Of a DNA stretch of 64,000 bases, positions 26,271 through 38,955 are shown one piece after another. The notes beneath the pieces were generated by a model. The model did no database searches. It was not told the origin of the DNA and was given only the letters and a program-made list of their open reading frames with translations. Position 1 is the stretch's first letter. Each line of letters starts with the position of its first letter. The DNA comes from Marchantia polymorpha subsp. ruderalis (lineage: Eukaryota; Streptophyta; Marchantiopsida; Marchantiales; Marchantiaceae), in the NCBI GenBank assembly GCA_037833965.1, contig AP031353.1, positions 16,308,501 through 16,372,500 on the forward strand. Direction: 5' to 3'. The translations under genes were made by a program, and so were the position numbers.

Positions 26271-26924
26271 CTAGTCACTAGTACTCCGGGAAGTGGCCAC
26301 GAGATGCGAATCGTCATCACCGCTGTCTACGTTATGGACGCTTGAAGCATCGTCCTCACTGTCATTCAGACCCACCCAATGCTTATTACATGAGGCGGTG
26401 GATTTTAATTCGTCGTCTGGATTGGAAGATTCCTTGACCCGCGAGCTACAATCTGGAGGGCCAAGTCTACTTGCCTGCGCATTTGATTCACAACGCTCCA
26501 TCAACGAGGATTCCTCCACTGGCCTGTGGCATGAAGCCACTTGCACTTGCAACTGGGTTTGGCCGCATCTCCTCATATTCCTCTGCTTGGCGATGAATCC
26601 GAATCCGGGGGGTATATCATCTTCATGAATCAAAGCTTTGCCTTTGCTCGCCAACCGTCGGGGGCTCAGACTCACGTGAAACGAGTGCGAATACAATGGA
26701 GGAGCATCAAATACGACGCAGGTATCGTCAGTCTCCATCCACTGTCTCATCCGAGACTGAGCGTCATCCTTCTCAGCTCGTCTGCGGATGAGTATGCCCG
26801 CTTTCCTCCGCACGGGCGATGAACGGGAGTTTCGGTCCGCTCCAGAAGACATTCGGGGAAGCTGTGGTGTCAAGCACAAGCTTTCTTGAGCTTGAGTCTG
26901 AGTGGCACTGGACATCCTCCCCAA
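26271..26924 (-). CDS. Hypothetical protein, Ser/Asp/Arg-rich, possible exon
   Basis: An open frame of about 217 codons in a GC-richer island, ending in an acidic Ser/Asp-rich tail (LNDSEDDASSVHNVDSGDDD). The frame is open upstream to about 26963 without an ATG, and the only early ATG is at about 26915. It may be an internal or last exon following an AG acceptor near 26964. A second, overlapping frame (26773-27012) also looks protein-like, so a frameshift or an alternative exon border is possible. No domain, signal peptide or membrane segment is seen. The low-complexity acidic tail would suit a nuclear protein, but that is a guess. Confidence 0.33.
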   Translation of the reverse strand: MGRMSSATQTQAQESLCLTPQLPRMSSGADRNSRSSPVRRKAGILIRRRAEKDDAQSRMRQWMETDDTCVVFDAPPLYSHSFHVSLSPRRLASKGKALIHEDDIPPGFGFIAKQRNMRRCGQTQLQVQVASCHRPVEESSLMERCESNAQASRLGPPDCSSRVKESSNPDDELKSTASCNKHWVGLNDSEDDASSVHNVDSGDDDSHLVATSRSTSD

Positions 26925-26964
26925 TTGAGTGTGACGAATGATACGAGTGTACTCCTCGTCCTTC

Positions 26965-28690
26965 GATGCTTCCTAAATCCTCCTGAGAGAGTTGAATGAA
27001 GCTTGAACTCACATCAGATCCTCGTGATGGACGATCCTATATATCCATCCGCCTTAGGCCCTCAAACGCCATGAACGTTCATGCAAAGAAGGTGTAGTCA
27101 AGTAGGTCAGACGCAACGAACACGTTCGACTCCACGAGAAAAAGTTCCCTTATAACGTCGAGATGGGCACTTGGACATGGTCCTAGGGCACGGGAAGTAG
27201 GTACAGCTCACCTAATGAGCTCGAGCATTTTTCCGATGTCTCCATCAATATTGATTTTCCAGTTCATTCAATCCCAGTTGTCACATCTCTCTCTCTTTCT
27301 CTGTGTGTGCCTTTTCAGACCCAGTTGTCCACTTCATGTTTAAGCCCTCTTGGCTCATCCTCCACGCTCATCATATTGTAACGGCATGACACTTCTCTTG
27401 CCCAATAAGAATAATGCAATTCCAATTACGTTTATCTGATTGATGAATATTGAATTTAAGCAAGTTTAGGTTTCACCTTGATAATTGTACCTTAAACTTA
27501 TGCGCCAGTAACAATTTTAATTTCAAATACAGTCCCCATTTTTGTAGGAAGACCTCCAGAGTTGAGCTGAATGAGTAATCTGGAGATCTTGAAAGTAGAT
27601 GCAAGGAGAATCATCAAGCAGACATGTAATCCATTCAAGTTGAGAGGCTTGTAACAGTAGCGCATGGTAGCGTCAAAAAATACCTCATAAACAGTACTCA
27701 AATTCAGCAAATCTCCGACTTTCACTATAAACTTAACTTTTACATGGTTTAAATGTGTCAATAAAGTGGTTCAACGTGTGACCTGCACAGATGGAAGCTT
27801 TTGTGGTTCTAAATTTTGATAACCCACTGGTGTTAAGTGGAGATAGTGAAAGTTGATATGCAAAATGATTGGGCCACTGGTTCAGCCCAGCAATTTTGGA
27901 TGTGAGAGTGATGGCGTATGTTTCCTTTACTTTCTGTGATGAAACTGTATCTTTCGAAATTTCCGCATTCGCAGCATGAAAGGACAATTCCAATCGAATT
28001 GCAGCTCGAATCACAACAGAAAATTCTGTGAAAGGCTGCTGCGCTGGTGACCCGTCATCCGTCTACGAATACAGGTAACCGTTCGACATTTCAGTTCACT
28101 TCGGAGGCTACCATACGATCAACTTTAACGAAACCGGTAGCTGTCAGACAACAAAGTTACAATCTTGACGTCAATTTGACTGAACGGAACCAGGTGACAG
28201 CTCAGATGAATATAATAACATCTAGAGCATGCCTACGTTTCATGCCATCGTTCACACCTTAAGTTCTTTGCATAGTTTTATATTTGTAGTGGTGTACCGA
28301 AGAATTCCGTGGAGAGGGAGATTTTTCAAGTCATTTTCAAAAACCTTGTCATATTTTGTAATTTATTTTTATTGTTTATGAGATTATGTCTTTGTTTTTT
28401 AATAACTTTGGTACAGGATAGTAATTTTAGTCACTCTCAATACAGTTAATGTGAAAGTAATATTTTAAATCAAGGTTATCACGGAAGCAATAATGAAATT
28501 ATCAATAATGTAATGTTGGTTCAACCTTGAGAAAAAAATGTGTTGGTAAAGCTCTATGATAAATTCTGATTTCATCAACTAAAAATGAATAATCAACACC
28601 GAAAGTTGAAATGAAGTTACAGTATATCACTAGTTTACTAAACTATTTATCCAATCAAAGTATAGATGACTTGACACATCGATAGACCAC
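26965..28690. other. Intergenic with a coding-like relic at 27498-28014
   Basis: On the minus strand, frames at 27733-28014 and 27498-27761 abut with a frame change and have more protein-like composition (AITLTSKIAGLNQWPNHFAY) than the flanks. This suggests a broken gene fragment of unknown family. The rest holds no recognisable feature. Confidence 0.3.
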
Positions 28691-28694
28691 AAAA

Positions 28695-29030
28695 TTAAAC
28701 TTGTTAACAAAATAACTTATTTGATAAAAGTAAAGATGATTGAATAGATTACTACATGAAGTTCACTTGCTGAAAAATAACTAACTTGAAGAAAATAAAG
28801 TATAGAGTGCTGCATTAATAGAGAAAGACATGAAATTAATTTGTTGACTAAATATTTCATTTGATAAAAGTAAAGATGATTGGATAGATTACTATATGAA
28901 GTTCACTTGCTGAAAAGTAACTAACTTGATGAAAATAATGTATATCTCGTGTTGCATTAATTGAGAAAGACATGAAATTCATTTGTTGACTAAATATCTC
29001 ATTTGATCAAAGTAAAGATGATGTGTAACC
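28695..29030. repeat. Tandem repeat, about 141-bp unit, roughly 2.3 copies
   Basis: TTGATAAAAGTAAAGATGAT starts at 28721 and 28861, and again with one change near 29003. The sequence between (GAAGTTCACTTGCTGAAAA, AGAAAGACATGAAATT) is conserved, giving a unit of 140-142 bp. AT-rich, no coding potential. Confidence 0.85.
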
Positions 29031-29099
29031 ATCTTTAGTTGATTAGAACTAAAATTAAGTTTAGTCGTATGAAATTATTGTTATTTTAGAATGCACTAA

Positions 29100-29560
29100 T
29101 CATTGATATCACTTCAACGATCCGAGTGTTTGCTAGGTAGACAATAAGCGTATTAGTTGACAACGTCACATCAACTTTCCGTGTGCTTGGTATGTAGAGA
29201 GTAATTGTATCAGTTGACAGCGTCACATCAGCATTCCGTGCTCATGTGACGCTGTCAACTAATACAAAATAAATTAAAGGTTAGGTGTGTTAGTTAGTGT
29301 GTTAGTTGATAGCATTTCTTATACTCAGTAGGCAAGTATTGAGTGTGTTAGTTGAAAACATCACAAATACTTGATAGGTAGAGAATAAATGAATTAATTG
29401 ACAGCGTTTCATGTGTTTGGCAAGTAGAAAATAATTATGTTAGTTAACAACGTGAACATTTGTTATGTAAAGATTAAATATATTAATTAGTATGTTAGTT
29501 GAAAACGTTACGTTAGTATTAACCGTCATGTCATACATCCATTAGAAGTGTACTGGATTG
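29100..29560. repeat. Degenerate short tandem repeats around GTTGACAGCGTCACATCA
   Basis: Variants of GTTAGTTGA-(A/C)A-(A/G)CGTCACATCA followed by CCGTGT-TTGGTA-GTAGA-A-TAA recur every 50-70 bp across this interval. One copy is inverted and forms a hairpin (listed separately). Confidence 0.6.
29207..29265. repeat. Inverted repeat, 22-bp arms with one mismatch
   Basis: Arms 29212-29228 and 29244-29260 are perfect 17-bp reverse complements (AGTTGACAGCGTCACAT). After one mismatch the pairing continues for 4 bp (GTAT/ATAC). The loop is 15 bp. Confidence 0.9.
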
Positions 29561-30957
29561 TGAGTATAAGATATTACCTCCTTGTTCATAAAATCTATAT
29601 AAGGGAAGGAATATTCATTGTTGAATCTTTCATCTATAAATTTTATTTTATCTTTTTAGACTTTTATCTTCAAATGCAATTCACTCTAAAACCGTATGTT
29701 ACATACTATAACACACGGGTAAAAAAAACAACATGAATGGATTATGTTAATAGAAAAATTATTCTATCAAACAAAAGCTAACAAAAACATAGATTAAGTA
29801 TCACATTGACGTTCAATAATGTTTGTTTAACATCTATATATGAATATTAAACATTGCAGATGATTAATTCATCATATAAAAATCAAAGACGTGATGAATT
29901 GAAATAAATCATTTTCTTTGTCTTAAATTAAAAACGTAATAAACCATATAAAACTTAAATTTCATCTCTCAAAATGTGAAATTTTGAATTTTTTTTTGCA
30001 GTTCAAAATTTAGAAATCAATTCAAATTTCACGCTATGGGAAAAAATCTTATATTATTTGATAAATTTCAATATCTTTAAATTTTGATGTATATATGTTT
30101 TATTTTTAATTGAAAATGTTGAATTCATTTTTTCATCATATATACTTTTTGAGAATAAATCATTTTTAATTAAAGCTGAATTGATAACTGACCTCTATTT
30201 TTAATTTTTAATTTTCAGAAATTTTGAATATCTAAAATCATATTTTTAATTTCATGAGATTCTGTGATATATTTTTGAAAAGCAGATATGTTTGATGTTG
30301 AAATCATAATTGTAAAAAATGTGAGATAAGCCATGAAGAAGTGATAAAAAAAAGTCAATAAATTTTATCATTTCTGGTATTTTAGGCTTATAATGTATAA
30401 AGGTATTTTTCTATTTCTAATTTATTATAAAATACCAAAAAAGTATTAGAAAAAAACTTGATTTTTGTGGAAATCCCTCCTCAACTCATTCTCAACGCAG
30501 ATAATTCACATATATGTCCAAATCGTGAATTGAATAGAATAAGATGAATTTTGAGAGCAAGATTATAGCTAATATTTTAGAGAAAATTTTTGTTACATAT
30601 TTTTCAATTTCAATCTCTAAAGAAAGCTTTGTAAAATGAAAATTTTGAGTGATAAAAAAGTCTTTTCTGTAATTTGAATGCATTTGCACAATAATTTTTA
30701 AGAAGAAAATTATGCATGTTATGAAATTAATAATTTAAAAAAGGTTGAAAATAGAAAATGCTGAAATTATTTTTTTACAAATATATTTATAAAAAAAAAT
30801 CAATTCATATGTGAAATGTGCGCAAGACTTAAAATCAAATTATGAATACGAACATAAATTTATGTCAGAATTCAACTCAATACATACAATTTGATGTAAA
30901 TTGACAGTCATAATTATTTTTAAAAATCGTACTATATGAAATAATCATACTATAGGA
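29561..30957. other. Very AT-rich spacer
   Basis: Homopolymer and AT-rich tracts; no open frame with protein-like composition. Confidence 0.6.
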
Positions 30958-30999
30958 CTGGGCGAAGCTAGAAACGAACAGTTTGCTAACTTCGCCCAG
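30958..30999. repeat. Inverted repeat CTGGGCGAAG with 22-bp loop
   Basis: Arms 30958-30967 and 30990-30999 are perfect 10-bp reverse complements. It sits exactly where very AT-rich DNA gives way to more balanced sequence, so it may mark an insertion boundary. Confidence 0.8.
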
Positions 31000-33900
31000 C
31001 TCTTAAGAGCTACTCTTATTACAAAGCATAGCTATGACTGGGTCTTCAGAGAAAGTAATAAGAACAGTCTTTCCAGCATTCACAGGTTGAACCACAAGAT
31101 TGTAAGCCGCAAGTACCTCGCCACTCTATACTTCACTCTTTCATGAACGGGCTGGCATCGGATCACACCTTCTACTACCTGAAAGTTGGTAAATCTGGTG
31201 GGATTCTCGACATATCAACACAAAAAATTGACCTCGTCTGGAAACTTGTTCGTCAAGGTCGAGTACCGGTACACTCTACTTTCACAAGTGTTCATTCTGT
31301 AAATCTACGCTCGTTTCCATTCCTCCTACTATCATACCCTGGACGGGCAATTCATGATTATGTCGAGCACTGGACATCTCGAATGATCTGATTCTGTTAG
31401 GTAAATGAATAAGGACCGCCAAGAAGAAACATCTCCCTCTTGAACTCATAAATCCCTGAGGAGTCAGATGACATATGGTATCGATCCGTAGTAGCCAGTG
31501 AGACTTTTCTTAGTCCATGTTTTCAAGTTTGGCTCCTTCCAATGTGGGTTGAGCTCTTTTAATTTGATGGTCGAATGCCAGTAAAAATCCCAGTTAGTGT
31601 ACTACCTACGATGGAAAATGGAGCCATGACGATGTGTGTTGTAAGTGCTGTGTTCAGTGTAACAATATCTTCCGACAATCATGACTTCAGAGTTTGGCAA
31701 AGTTTGCAAATATCTGAGATAAGTTCAATTTTTCCACCACCTGGCATGGAAACTATGAACTTTTAAATTACACCAATCCAAGGCCGGCAGTGGAAGAAAG
31801 AGGGCCAAGTGGATAGTAAAAAGAGATGGGATCGACCCTTCAAGGCCTACAAGGAAGAAACTCAAGAGTACACTTGGGGCTAGCCCCAAATAATAGCACA
31901 ACGAAAATTTGAACAAAACCTACAATTGTACACATCAAACTCTCTATAACAACATAGCATGCATTTCTCTATCATGATATCGACAAGTAAGAAAGTCATG
32001 ATACTTTCTCACTTGTGTATTCTAATTTTCTCTCTTGTGCAAATTACCACGTACTTGCATTTATGGACAATGAAAATTTTCATTGTCCATAAATGAGGAA
32101 CAGTAAGATACTGTACAAAATATACTAGAGGAAAATATGACTCCTTCCGCCTAGCAAGGTAAGTTCTTATGCATTTCTCTATGTTTGCATTTTTATTTGT
32201 AATACTTCATGAAGATGGTTAATGATAGTTTATCAGGTTCTTAGTAACAACCATGTCTTTAACTATTACTTGATACTCTTGAATAAATTTATTTATTTAT
32301 TTATTTATTTTTATTATCCATAGTCTACTGCAATGCTCACATGAATAATGTACAATTATCCACGCTTAGTATCAAATGCAACCATCCCATCATTGATGGA
32401 TATCATAGATTGGTGTACTCTAAGTCGATTTACTGAGTTATGTAAACACTGTTTCATACATATCAAGTATGCACAAAGTGAAAATACAGGTTGAATAAAT
32501 AACTACCAGTACTTATATTATGGCTTTACCATATCCATAGAACCACTCACTACAGTTTACGGTCCGGTAATGTAGCTAGCATGGGGTTCTGATAGTATGA
32601 CCAGAATAAAGTGACGCTTTAAGTAAGATTATAAATGTCAATTTAATCATTGAAATTGAAATATGAAAATTGCAATATACGCAGTAAGTGTTTTGTGAGA
32701 CATCAACGACTTTTTGAAAGTTCGCAGTCTCCATCGGAAGCAGTTTGGCGAAACCCGTGCGTGAATCACTGGCGCTGTCAACCAATTTGTGAATAACATG
32801 CATGGCATGGGCTCTACACTTCATTAATTGAGAAAAGGTTTTCAATAATTTTTCAAGTTATGAAAGCGCCTAAAACTCAGAAACTCACTCGAAAGAATCA
32901 GCTCATGTGATTGAGATGAAGACAAACATTTCACATTAGATTTCCAAGATCATTGTATTCGGTGGTCGGTGTAGTGAACGAACATCGTGAAGATTCTCTG
33001 CGTATGTCACTCCTTCCTGATTCCGTTCGGAAGGGCAATTGTCAGATGGCTCAATGAAAGCAGTCAGGAGTGAGGTCAGTGACTCAATTCTCTTAGCAAC
33101 TCTATTACCTTCTACAACTCTTGAGTCTGGCCGATGCGGACACCTCGGTAGGGCAGCCTTTTTGAAGGAAGATCAGGTTTGGAGTGTTCCCATGAAAGCC
33201 CATGTTGGAAGCATCGATCCACAGATAATTTTGAGGACAGTGCTGCGCGGATTAGATGAATCCACTCACACCATTCTTCGCGTTCATAAATTTGAATGCA
33301 CCAATGTAGTAGTTGCAGAGACAGTTCTTTCCTCATATAAGGAGAGTACGTCGTATTCTACTGTTCACCTTGCCCGTAATTCTTGGACTATTTTGGTGTC
33401 CCATTATTTCTCCCACGATTTGGTGGATTGTTTCTAAGTCGTCTCACGTTCCTCAACCACGTTCATCATTTGGAAAACGACTCATATTTCTACATGAAAT
33501 TCAATTCGTGCCTTGTGGCCAAGCCAAGTACGTGCATGGAGCATACCGGTTCCTACGTTCACTACATGGATTAATACTTCCATGCGCATCATTCTTGCGT
33601 TTCCAGGGTTAACTGACAACAACCTATCCAAGGTATTACTATACTATCCTGTATATGACTTCGCGAAATCTGGATCTTATCCTCTCACTTATCGCTGAGT
33701 TCTAGCGTCAACCTGGTACCGAATCCCAGTTACTTCCACTGCCCGAGAACGGAATCAACTCCTTCTAATGTATCTACTGTCAATATCCTTAGATTGCATC
33801 GCGCCTTCTCAGCTGACTCTTTCAACTGAGAAGTCAAGGCTCTCTAGAGCTCAAGGAATCAGAGGAAGGACAGTAGGACCTGCTCCCAAAATGTTTCTCA

Positions 33901-36180
33901 AATAGCAAAGATAAAACGAAAAGAAAGTGCTTCCGAGACCCTTTCTCGGAATGGTGAGCAGCCTTATTACTATCGCCTCTAAGAGTTATAACTCTGACTT
34001 ACCCACGGGCTATTAGCGTGAAGATCCGCTGACAATTGCTAACAATTGCTAATCAAAATGCTAACAATTGTTTTGAAACAACCGACATGTTTGACGTTCC
34101 ACTGTCACATGGTCATTTATTTCCTACCGCACTACAGCATGACGCGTACACCTACATTTCGAAGCGAAGGGTTTTCACCACAAGATCTCACAGTGACAGA
34201 CAGACTCCCACGTCGTTGGCAGCCCGTGGACAGGAAGAAGAAGCGGAAGAAGACATTCTGAATCGGAATTCGGAAGAAGAAGCGGAAACACACGACTTGC
34301 AGAGTTCAGCCATTCTGCTTCCAATTTCGTTTTATACTTTCTCGTTGAGCCACATTTAATTTCCGAGTTGCCGCATTTAACGAGGAACCGGTTCGAGATT
34401 CTTGAGATTTGCCACTATTTTGATGTGCAGATATTTCACCACAAGTTAACGAGTGCAAATTTCGAATGTAGCAATTAGTTCGCTTTCTGGGTGCTGTAGT
34501 CACTGCCTCGTACTTCCATGATCAAAATGTTGCTCAAACGGCATCTTCTGAATGAAAGCTTCCTCGTTCAGCTATAGTGCCGCTCACAGCACAGGGGATG
34601 TCATAAGAAATCTTCTGCAATTGAATCTGAGCACACAGACCTCAATCCAGCTGTATCCTTAGTGACCGACGTTGATACTTTCCAGATTCCGGTATATGAC
34701 ACCGACAGTCAACTCTCAAGTCCGACGTCGATGCCTGAGCATGAGAACAATCAAGGCTCGTCTGATCCATCGACCTCTCATCTACCGTCCATTACGGCTC
34801 ACGAATCTGGAGGAAGTAAGAGAGACGATCCATACAACACCGTACGATGAGCCAACGGGCGAGCTCAGAAACGGCGAAGACATCTGCCGGACGAATTGAT
34901 CTCCACACTTTTGACCGGAGTTTGGACTTCTGGAACAATAACTGGGCGAGGGAGAAATGGTTCATACATATAACTTCGGCCATATGCTCCGTCAGGCTGA
35001 ACGTATGATGGCAAAGGAAATATGACCCTCGAGGTGTTCAAAAGTTTCGGACTAAACATGTTCCTCTTTTGCCAGCAATTTGGGTCCTATTACCCACGCG
35101 TGTCTGTCGGTTGCATCGGAGGATAAAGTTGCAGTACAGATGGTCGGACAGTGCCCAAAACAGCTTTCCAACTCCTGTAACCGGCCACCGGTGAAGCTTG
35201 ATTTTAAATGAAACACAAGATTAAGATTGATATTTAGCCACATCTCCGAAGTGTTGTCTGACCAGAACATGTATCATTGAGCATGAACATGGAAAACAAC
35301 TTTAGTATGTTGCTTCGGGTGTGAATGAATCAAGTAAGCCGACAGCGACAGTATCAGCAATTTCTATTTTGCAGCCCCACCGTCCGCACATGTGGGAAGT
35401 TTTAGAATGTTGATGTGAGGAAGTCAAAGAAGGAGTCCTCGGAGTAGGCAAAGGGTCAACTTCAAACCTCACGAGTTTTACTCAGCCTGTTCGTTGTGTC
35501 AGTCGGGACTTTTTCTTGTAGGATGGAATCTACGTATGGCTTTTATTCGAACTACTCACGCAGGTCACTTCTGCCTTGAGTTATTGTTATAATTACAAGA
35601 CAGTTTAGTAAAGAGTTGAGATGGTGACGTTTCAGCACCTGCTCTGCGACAATCCTCTAAAGATGCTCGACCAACTGTCATTCCGATACTGTTTCGCAAT
35701 TTTAACTCCTATACACATCATCATCCACGTTCAGGATCAGCCTTCTGGCCGTGGTCCGAGTCCATGTCTCTAGCTCCCTGAAGATCTGAACCAATGGTGG
35801 CACGGAAAGGGGAGGCACCGAGGAAGCCTTTCAAAGTTCGATCCCAGAGACACGTATCCACGTATCGAGTCCACAACGAACTCGAGAGCTGCCTGGGCAC
35901 AACTCCCTCAAGGAGCTAAACAGACGATCTCGCCGCGCAACGTCAATCCCAATCCACGTATGTATATTCATATATCGATCGACAATCAAATTCCCATTCC
36001 ACAGGCTTCGTGCTCGCCTTAGCCTTGGCCTGCGCCACAACCCCAACTTTCTTTTCTGGACGTGTCTGTCGATGGATTCTCGCTCACGTATGGCCTCCCG
36101 CATCTCTCCAACGATGAATACTACCTGATCGATTGAAAGCCCAGAACCTAGAATATACCCCATTTAAACAGCACATCTAT
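31000..36180. other. Mixed-composition region with unresolved coding-like fragments
   Basis: Several patches are less AT-rich and carry moderate frames: 33039-33437 (+, 132 codons), 34662-34850 (+, Ser/Pro-rich), 34865-35270 (-, two frames) and 35831-36163 (-, 110 codons, contains SIDQVVFIVGEMREAIRERE). The minus strand at about 31030-31760 also reads as protein-like segments broken by stops. None matches a family I know and none has convincing splice context. I regard them as gene or transposon relics. Confidence 0.35.
32058..32095. repeat. Perfect 38-bp palindrome
   Basis: The left half CATTTATGGACAATGAAAA is followed immediately, without any spacer, by its exact reverse complement. A 19-bp-arm palindrome with no spacer is rare by chance and can extrude as a cruciform. 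Confidence 0.95.
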
Positions 36181-36545
36181 CTAGCTAAAATGCTGTTACA
36201 TTACACAATGCAACTGGGAGCAATTTTAGTAAAAACTGCTGTGTACCATTTTTCAAATTTTTTTATACTTAGACTTTTTTTATGATTTCTTCTTTGATAA
36301 TACCATCTATCAATAAATAAAAATTGTGTATTTAATTCATTCATACACTCATTTACAATACAATTCTAAAGTTGTTTTATTCTTAGATGGATCGAGGAGC
36401 CCCTAAACTTAGTGCGCTTACCACTTAAGTATGCACTCGTTTAGTAACGCATCCCAATTAATTATGCACTTTATCAAAAAAAATTCAGTGATCAACATTT
36501 TTAGCTAATTCACTTTAAATTTTCAAAGATTTCATTGTGAATTTC

Positions 36546-36598
36546 AGTCGAGACTAGACTGCTGCCCCATTGAATGGGATAGTAGTCTAGTCTCGACT
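36546..36598. repeat. Inverted repeat, 15-bp arms plus internal pairing
   Basis: AGTCGAGACTAGACT (36546-36560) pairs with its perfect reverse complement at 36584-36598. Inside the loop CCCAT pairs with ATGGG, so nearly the whole 53-base segment can fold back. The loop sequence (CCCCATTGAATGG) is nearly repeated just downstream in the opposite sense. Confidence 0.9.
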
Positions 36599-36859
36599 AC
36601 TGCCCCCATTCAATGGCCTGGGGCAAGGAAAGGGAAGCGAGAGAAATCTAACCAACAAGGATGGCATTGGAAAAAAAGGTCGATATGCAAATATTTCGTT
36701 CCAATAATCTAGTCTTTTGCTTCTTCGTATCATGACACATCTAGGGCAAAAATGGGTTTATCATATGGTGCATAATATGCATATTATTATATGGGGTTGG
36801 GAGGGGGAAAGGAAGCGCTTGAAAATAGTCAAAAAAACCACAAAGTTAATGGCGTGATG

Positions 36860-36886
36860 CCAAAGATCTTTCAGATCTTTGGCACT
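36860..36886. repeat. Inverted repeat TGCCAAAGATCT with 3-base loop
   Basis: The 12-bp arms 36860-36871 and 36875-36886 are perfect reverse complements around TTC. Confidence 0.9.
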
Positions 36887-38040
36887 CGCGACCAGAGGGG
36901 GCTGAGAAAATTGTCCATTAATTGCTAGATGCATCATTAATTTCATACTCACGCACTAATGCGAGTTTGCTTGGAGTATTTTACTTTCTTGAGTTTGAAA
37001 TGATATCACATTGTTGGGACTCATTCAGACACTTGATATTTAATCTCTTGGACATTGGAACTCTAAGCAAATGATCTCGAAATGAAAATGTTAAGTAAAC
37101 ATTTCCCGGTTAAGTATGCACAGAAGGTTCAAGGTGCGTACGTAAGTGAGAGACTACTGTACATAACTAAACGTAGTTGTTTGAACATAAGTTTCTATTA
37201 TTTTTTATATTTTTTAATTTTTTCAATGAAAACAATTGGTATGTTGACTAAAGTGATAAGATCAATTTAGCGATTTCATATAATATTATTTTGGGGGCTA
37301 ATACTCCCACCTTGCTAATTTGCTTTTCCAACTTTTTGACACCTTTCTCCACTTTTCCCACACACTTTTCTACCTTGTAGAGATGAACAGCAGCATGCAC
37401 GCAGATTTTAAAGCATCAAAACTGTTGTATGTGAATTCAAGACGAGAGTTCATGGCATGGCGGTACAAGGAATAGAGGGAATTAGGAAGTCAGAGACAAA
37501 AGTGATGATAATTAAAGAAACGAAGTAAGATAAGGATGGGAAAAGCAAATCAGCAGGATTAGAATATAAGTTCCATTTAAAAAAAAAAAATAACAACGTT
37601 ACTTATTAATAAGATCTTGAACATATGTAATATGTTCAGATATTACTGTACATATATTATATTATATATATATTATATTATTACATATATTATATTATTA
37701 TTTATTTATTTATTTCAAATATATATACATGGGTCTAATTTTAAAAAAATTGTATTAGATTTTAAAAAATTTAATGACTTAAATATTTTTAAAATATCAT
37801 CTTGAAAAAATGAAAAAATTTTATGTTCTTAATTGTTATTACCTATTGATAGGGCTGCGATCAAGTTCGGACAAAATCCAAAAACCCGAGTCCGGGTCGG
37901 GTTCGGGTCAAGGGCTGTACTCGACCCAAAACCTAAAGGGTAAACCCCGCCGTCGATTGGTGGCGGCGGTGGATCCAAATCTAGAAATGATAAAGTACAT
38001 AAGGAGTGAGGTGCGCTAGAGCACACATCCTGGCTGCTGA

Positions 38041-38955
38041 GACGAGACTATCCGAGACCGGGGAGTATTCTCAGACAATCCAAGCCCTGAGAATGTTTTC
38101 AGACATGTGAGTATTCCGATACAAGACCTGAGAGTGTTTAGAGACCTGAGTGTTTTGAAACGATCCGAGACCTAGGAGTGAGAGTGTTCTAAGAGACCTG
38201 AGAGTCTTTAGAGACCTTAGTGTTCTAAAACGATCCGAGACATGAGAGTGAAAGTGTTCCAAAAAACCTGAGAGTGTTTAGAGTCTTGAGTTTTTTGAAA
38301 CGATCTGAGAGTGAGAGTGTTCTAAGAGTATTGAGAGTGTTTAGAGACCTGAGTGTTCTGAAACAATCCGAGACCTGAGAGTGAGAGCAGTCTGAGAGAC
38401 CTGAGAATGTGTTGAGAGTGTTTAGAGATCTGAGTGTTTGAAGAAGATCCGAGACTTGAGAGTGAGAGTGTTTAGAGAGACTTGAAAGTGTCTTGAAGGT
38501 GTTTAGAGACCTGATTGTTCTGAGAAGATCCGAGATCTAAAAGTGATAGTGTTTTGAGACCTAAGAGTGTTATAATCCGAGACCTGAGAGTGTTCTTATC
38601 CTAAACTTGAGAGTATTCTAAGACCTGAGAGTGTTCTGATCCTGGACCTGAGAGTGTGATGAGACCTTAGACCTTAGAGTATTCTAATCCAAGATCTAAG
38701 ACATGAGTGTGTTCTAAGACGTGAGAGTATTCTCATCCAAGACCTGAAACCTAAGAGTGTTCTGATCCGAAATTGGAGAGTGTTTTGATCTGAAACCTGG
38801 GGATGTTTTGAGACCTGAGAGTATTTTGATCCAAAACTTGAGACTTGAGAGTATTCTGAGACGATCCGAGACATGAGAGTGAGAGTGTTCCGAGACCTGA
38901 GAGTGTTCTGATACGAGAGTGTTTTGAGACAATTCGAGATCTGAGAGTGTTTCAT
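38041..38955. repeat. Degenerate minisatellite built on GACCTGAGAGTGTTCT
   Basis: About 0.9 kb made almost entirely of variants of GACCTGAGAGTGTTCT and GATCCGAGACCTGAGAGTGA, with blocks in higher-order combinations of roughly 60-80 bp in the first half and shorter units in the second. Because units vary in length the array shifts frame; minus-strand open frames here (38674-38974) are by-products of the repeat and not genes. Confidence 0.9.

Larger units (their letters stand above)
36181..38040. other. AT-rich spacer with hairpins
   Basis: No gene recognised. It contains two strong inverted repeats (36546-36598 and 36860-36886), AT-only tracts near 37.65-37.73 kb and a short GC-richer patch at 37.85-38.04 kb. 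Confidence 0.6.

Noticed and set aside
33112..33437. Retrotransposon fragment
   Set aside because: Neither strand shows an RT, integrase or gag signature.
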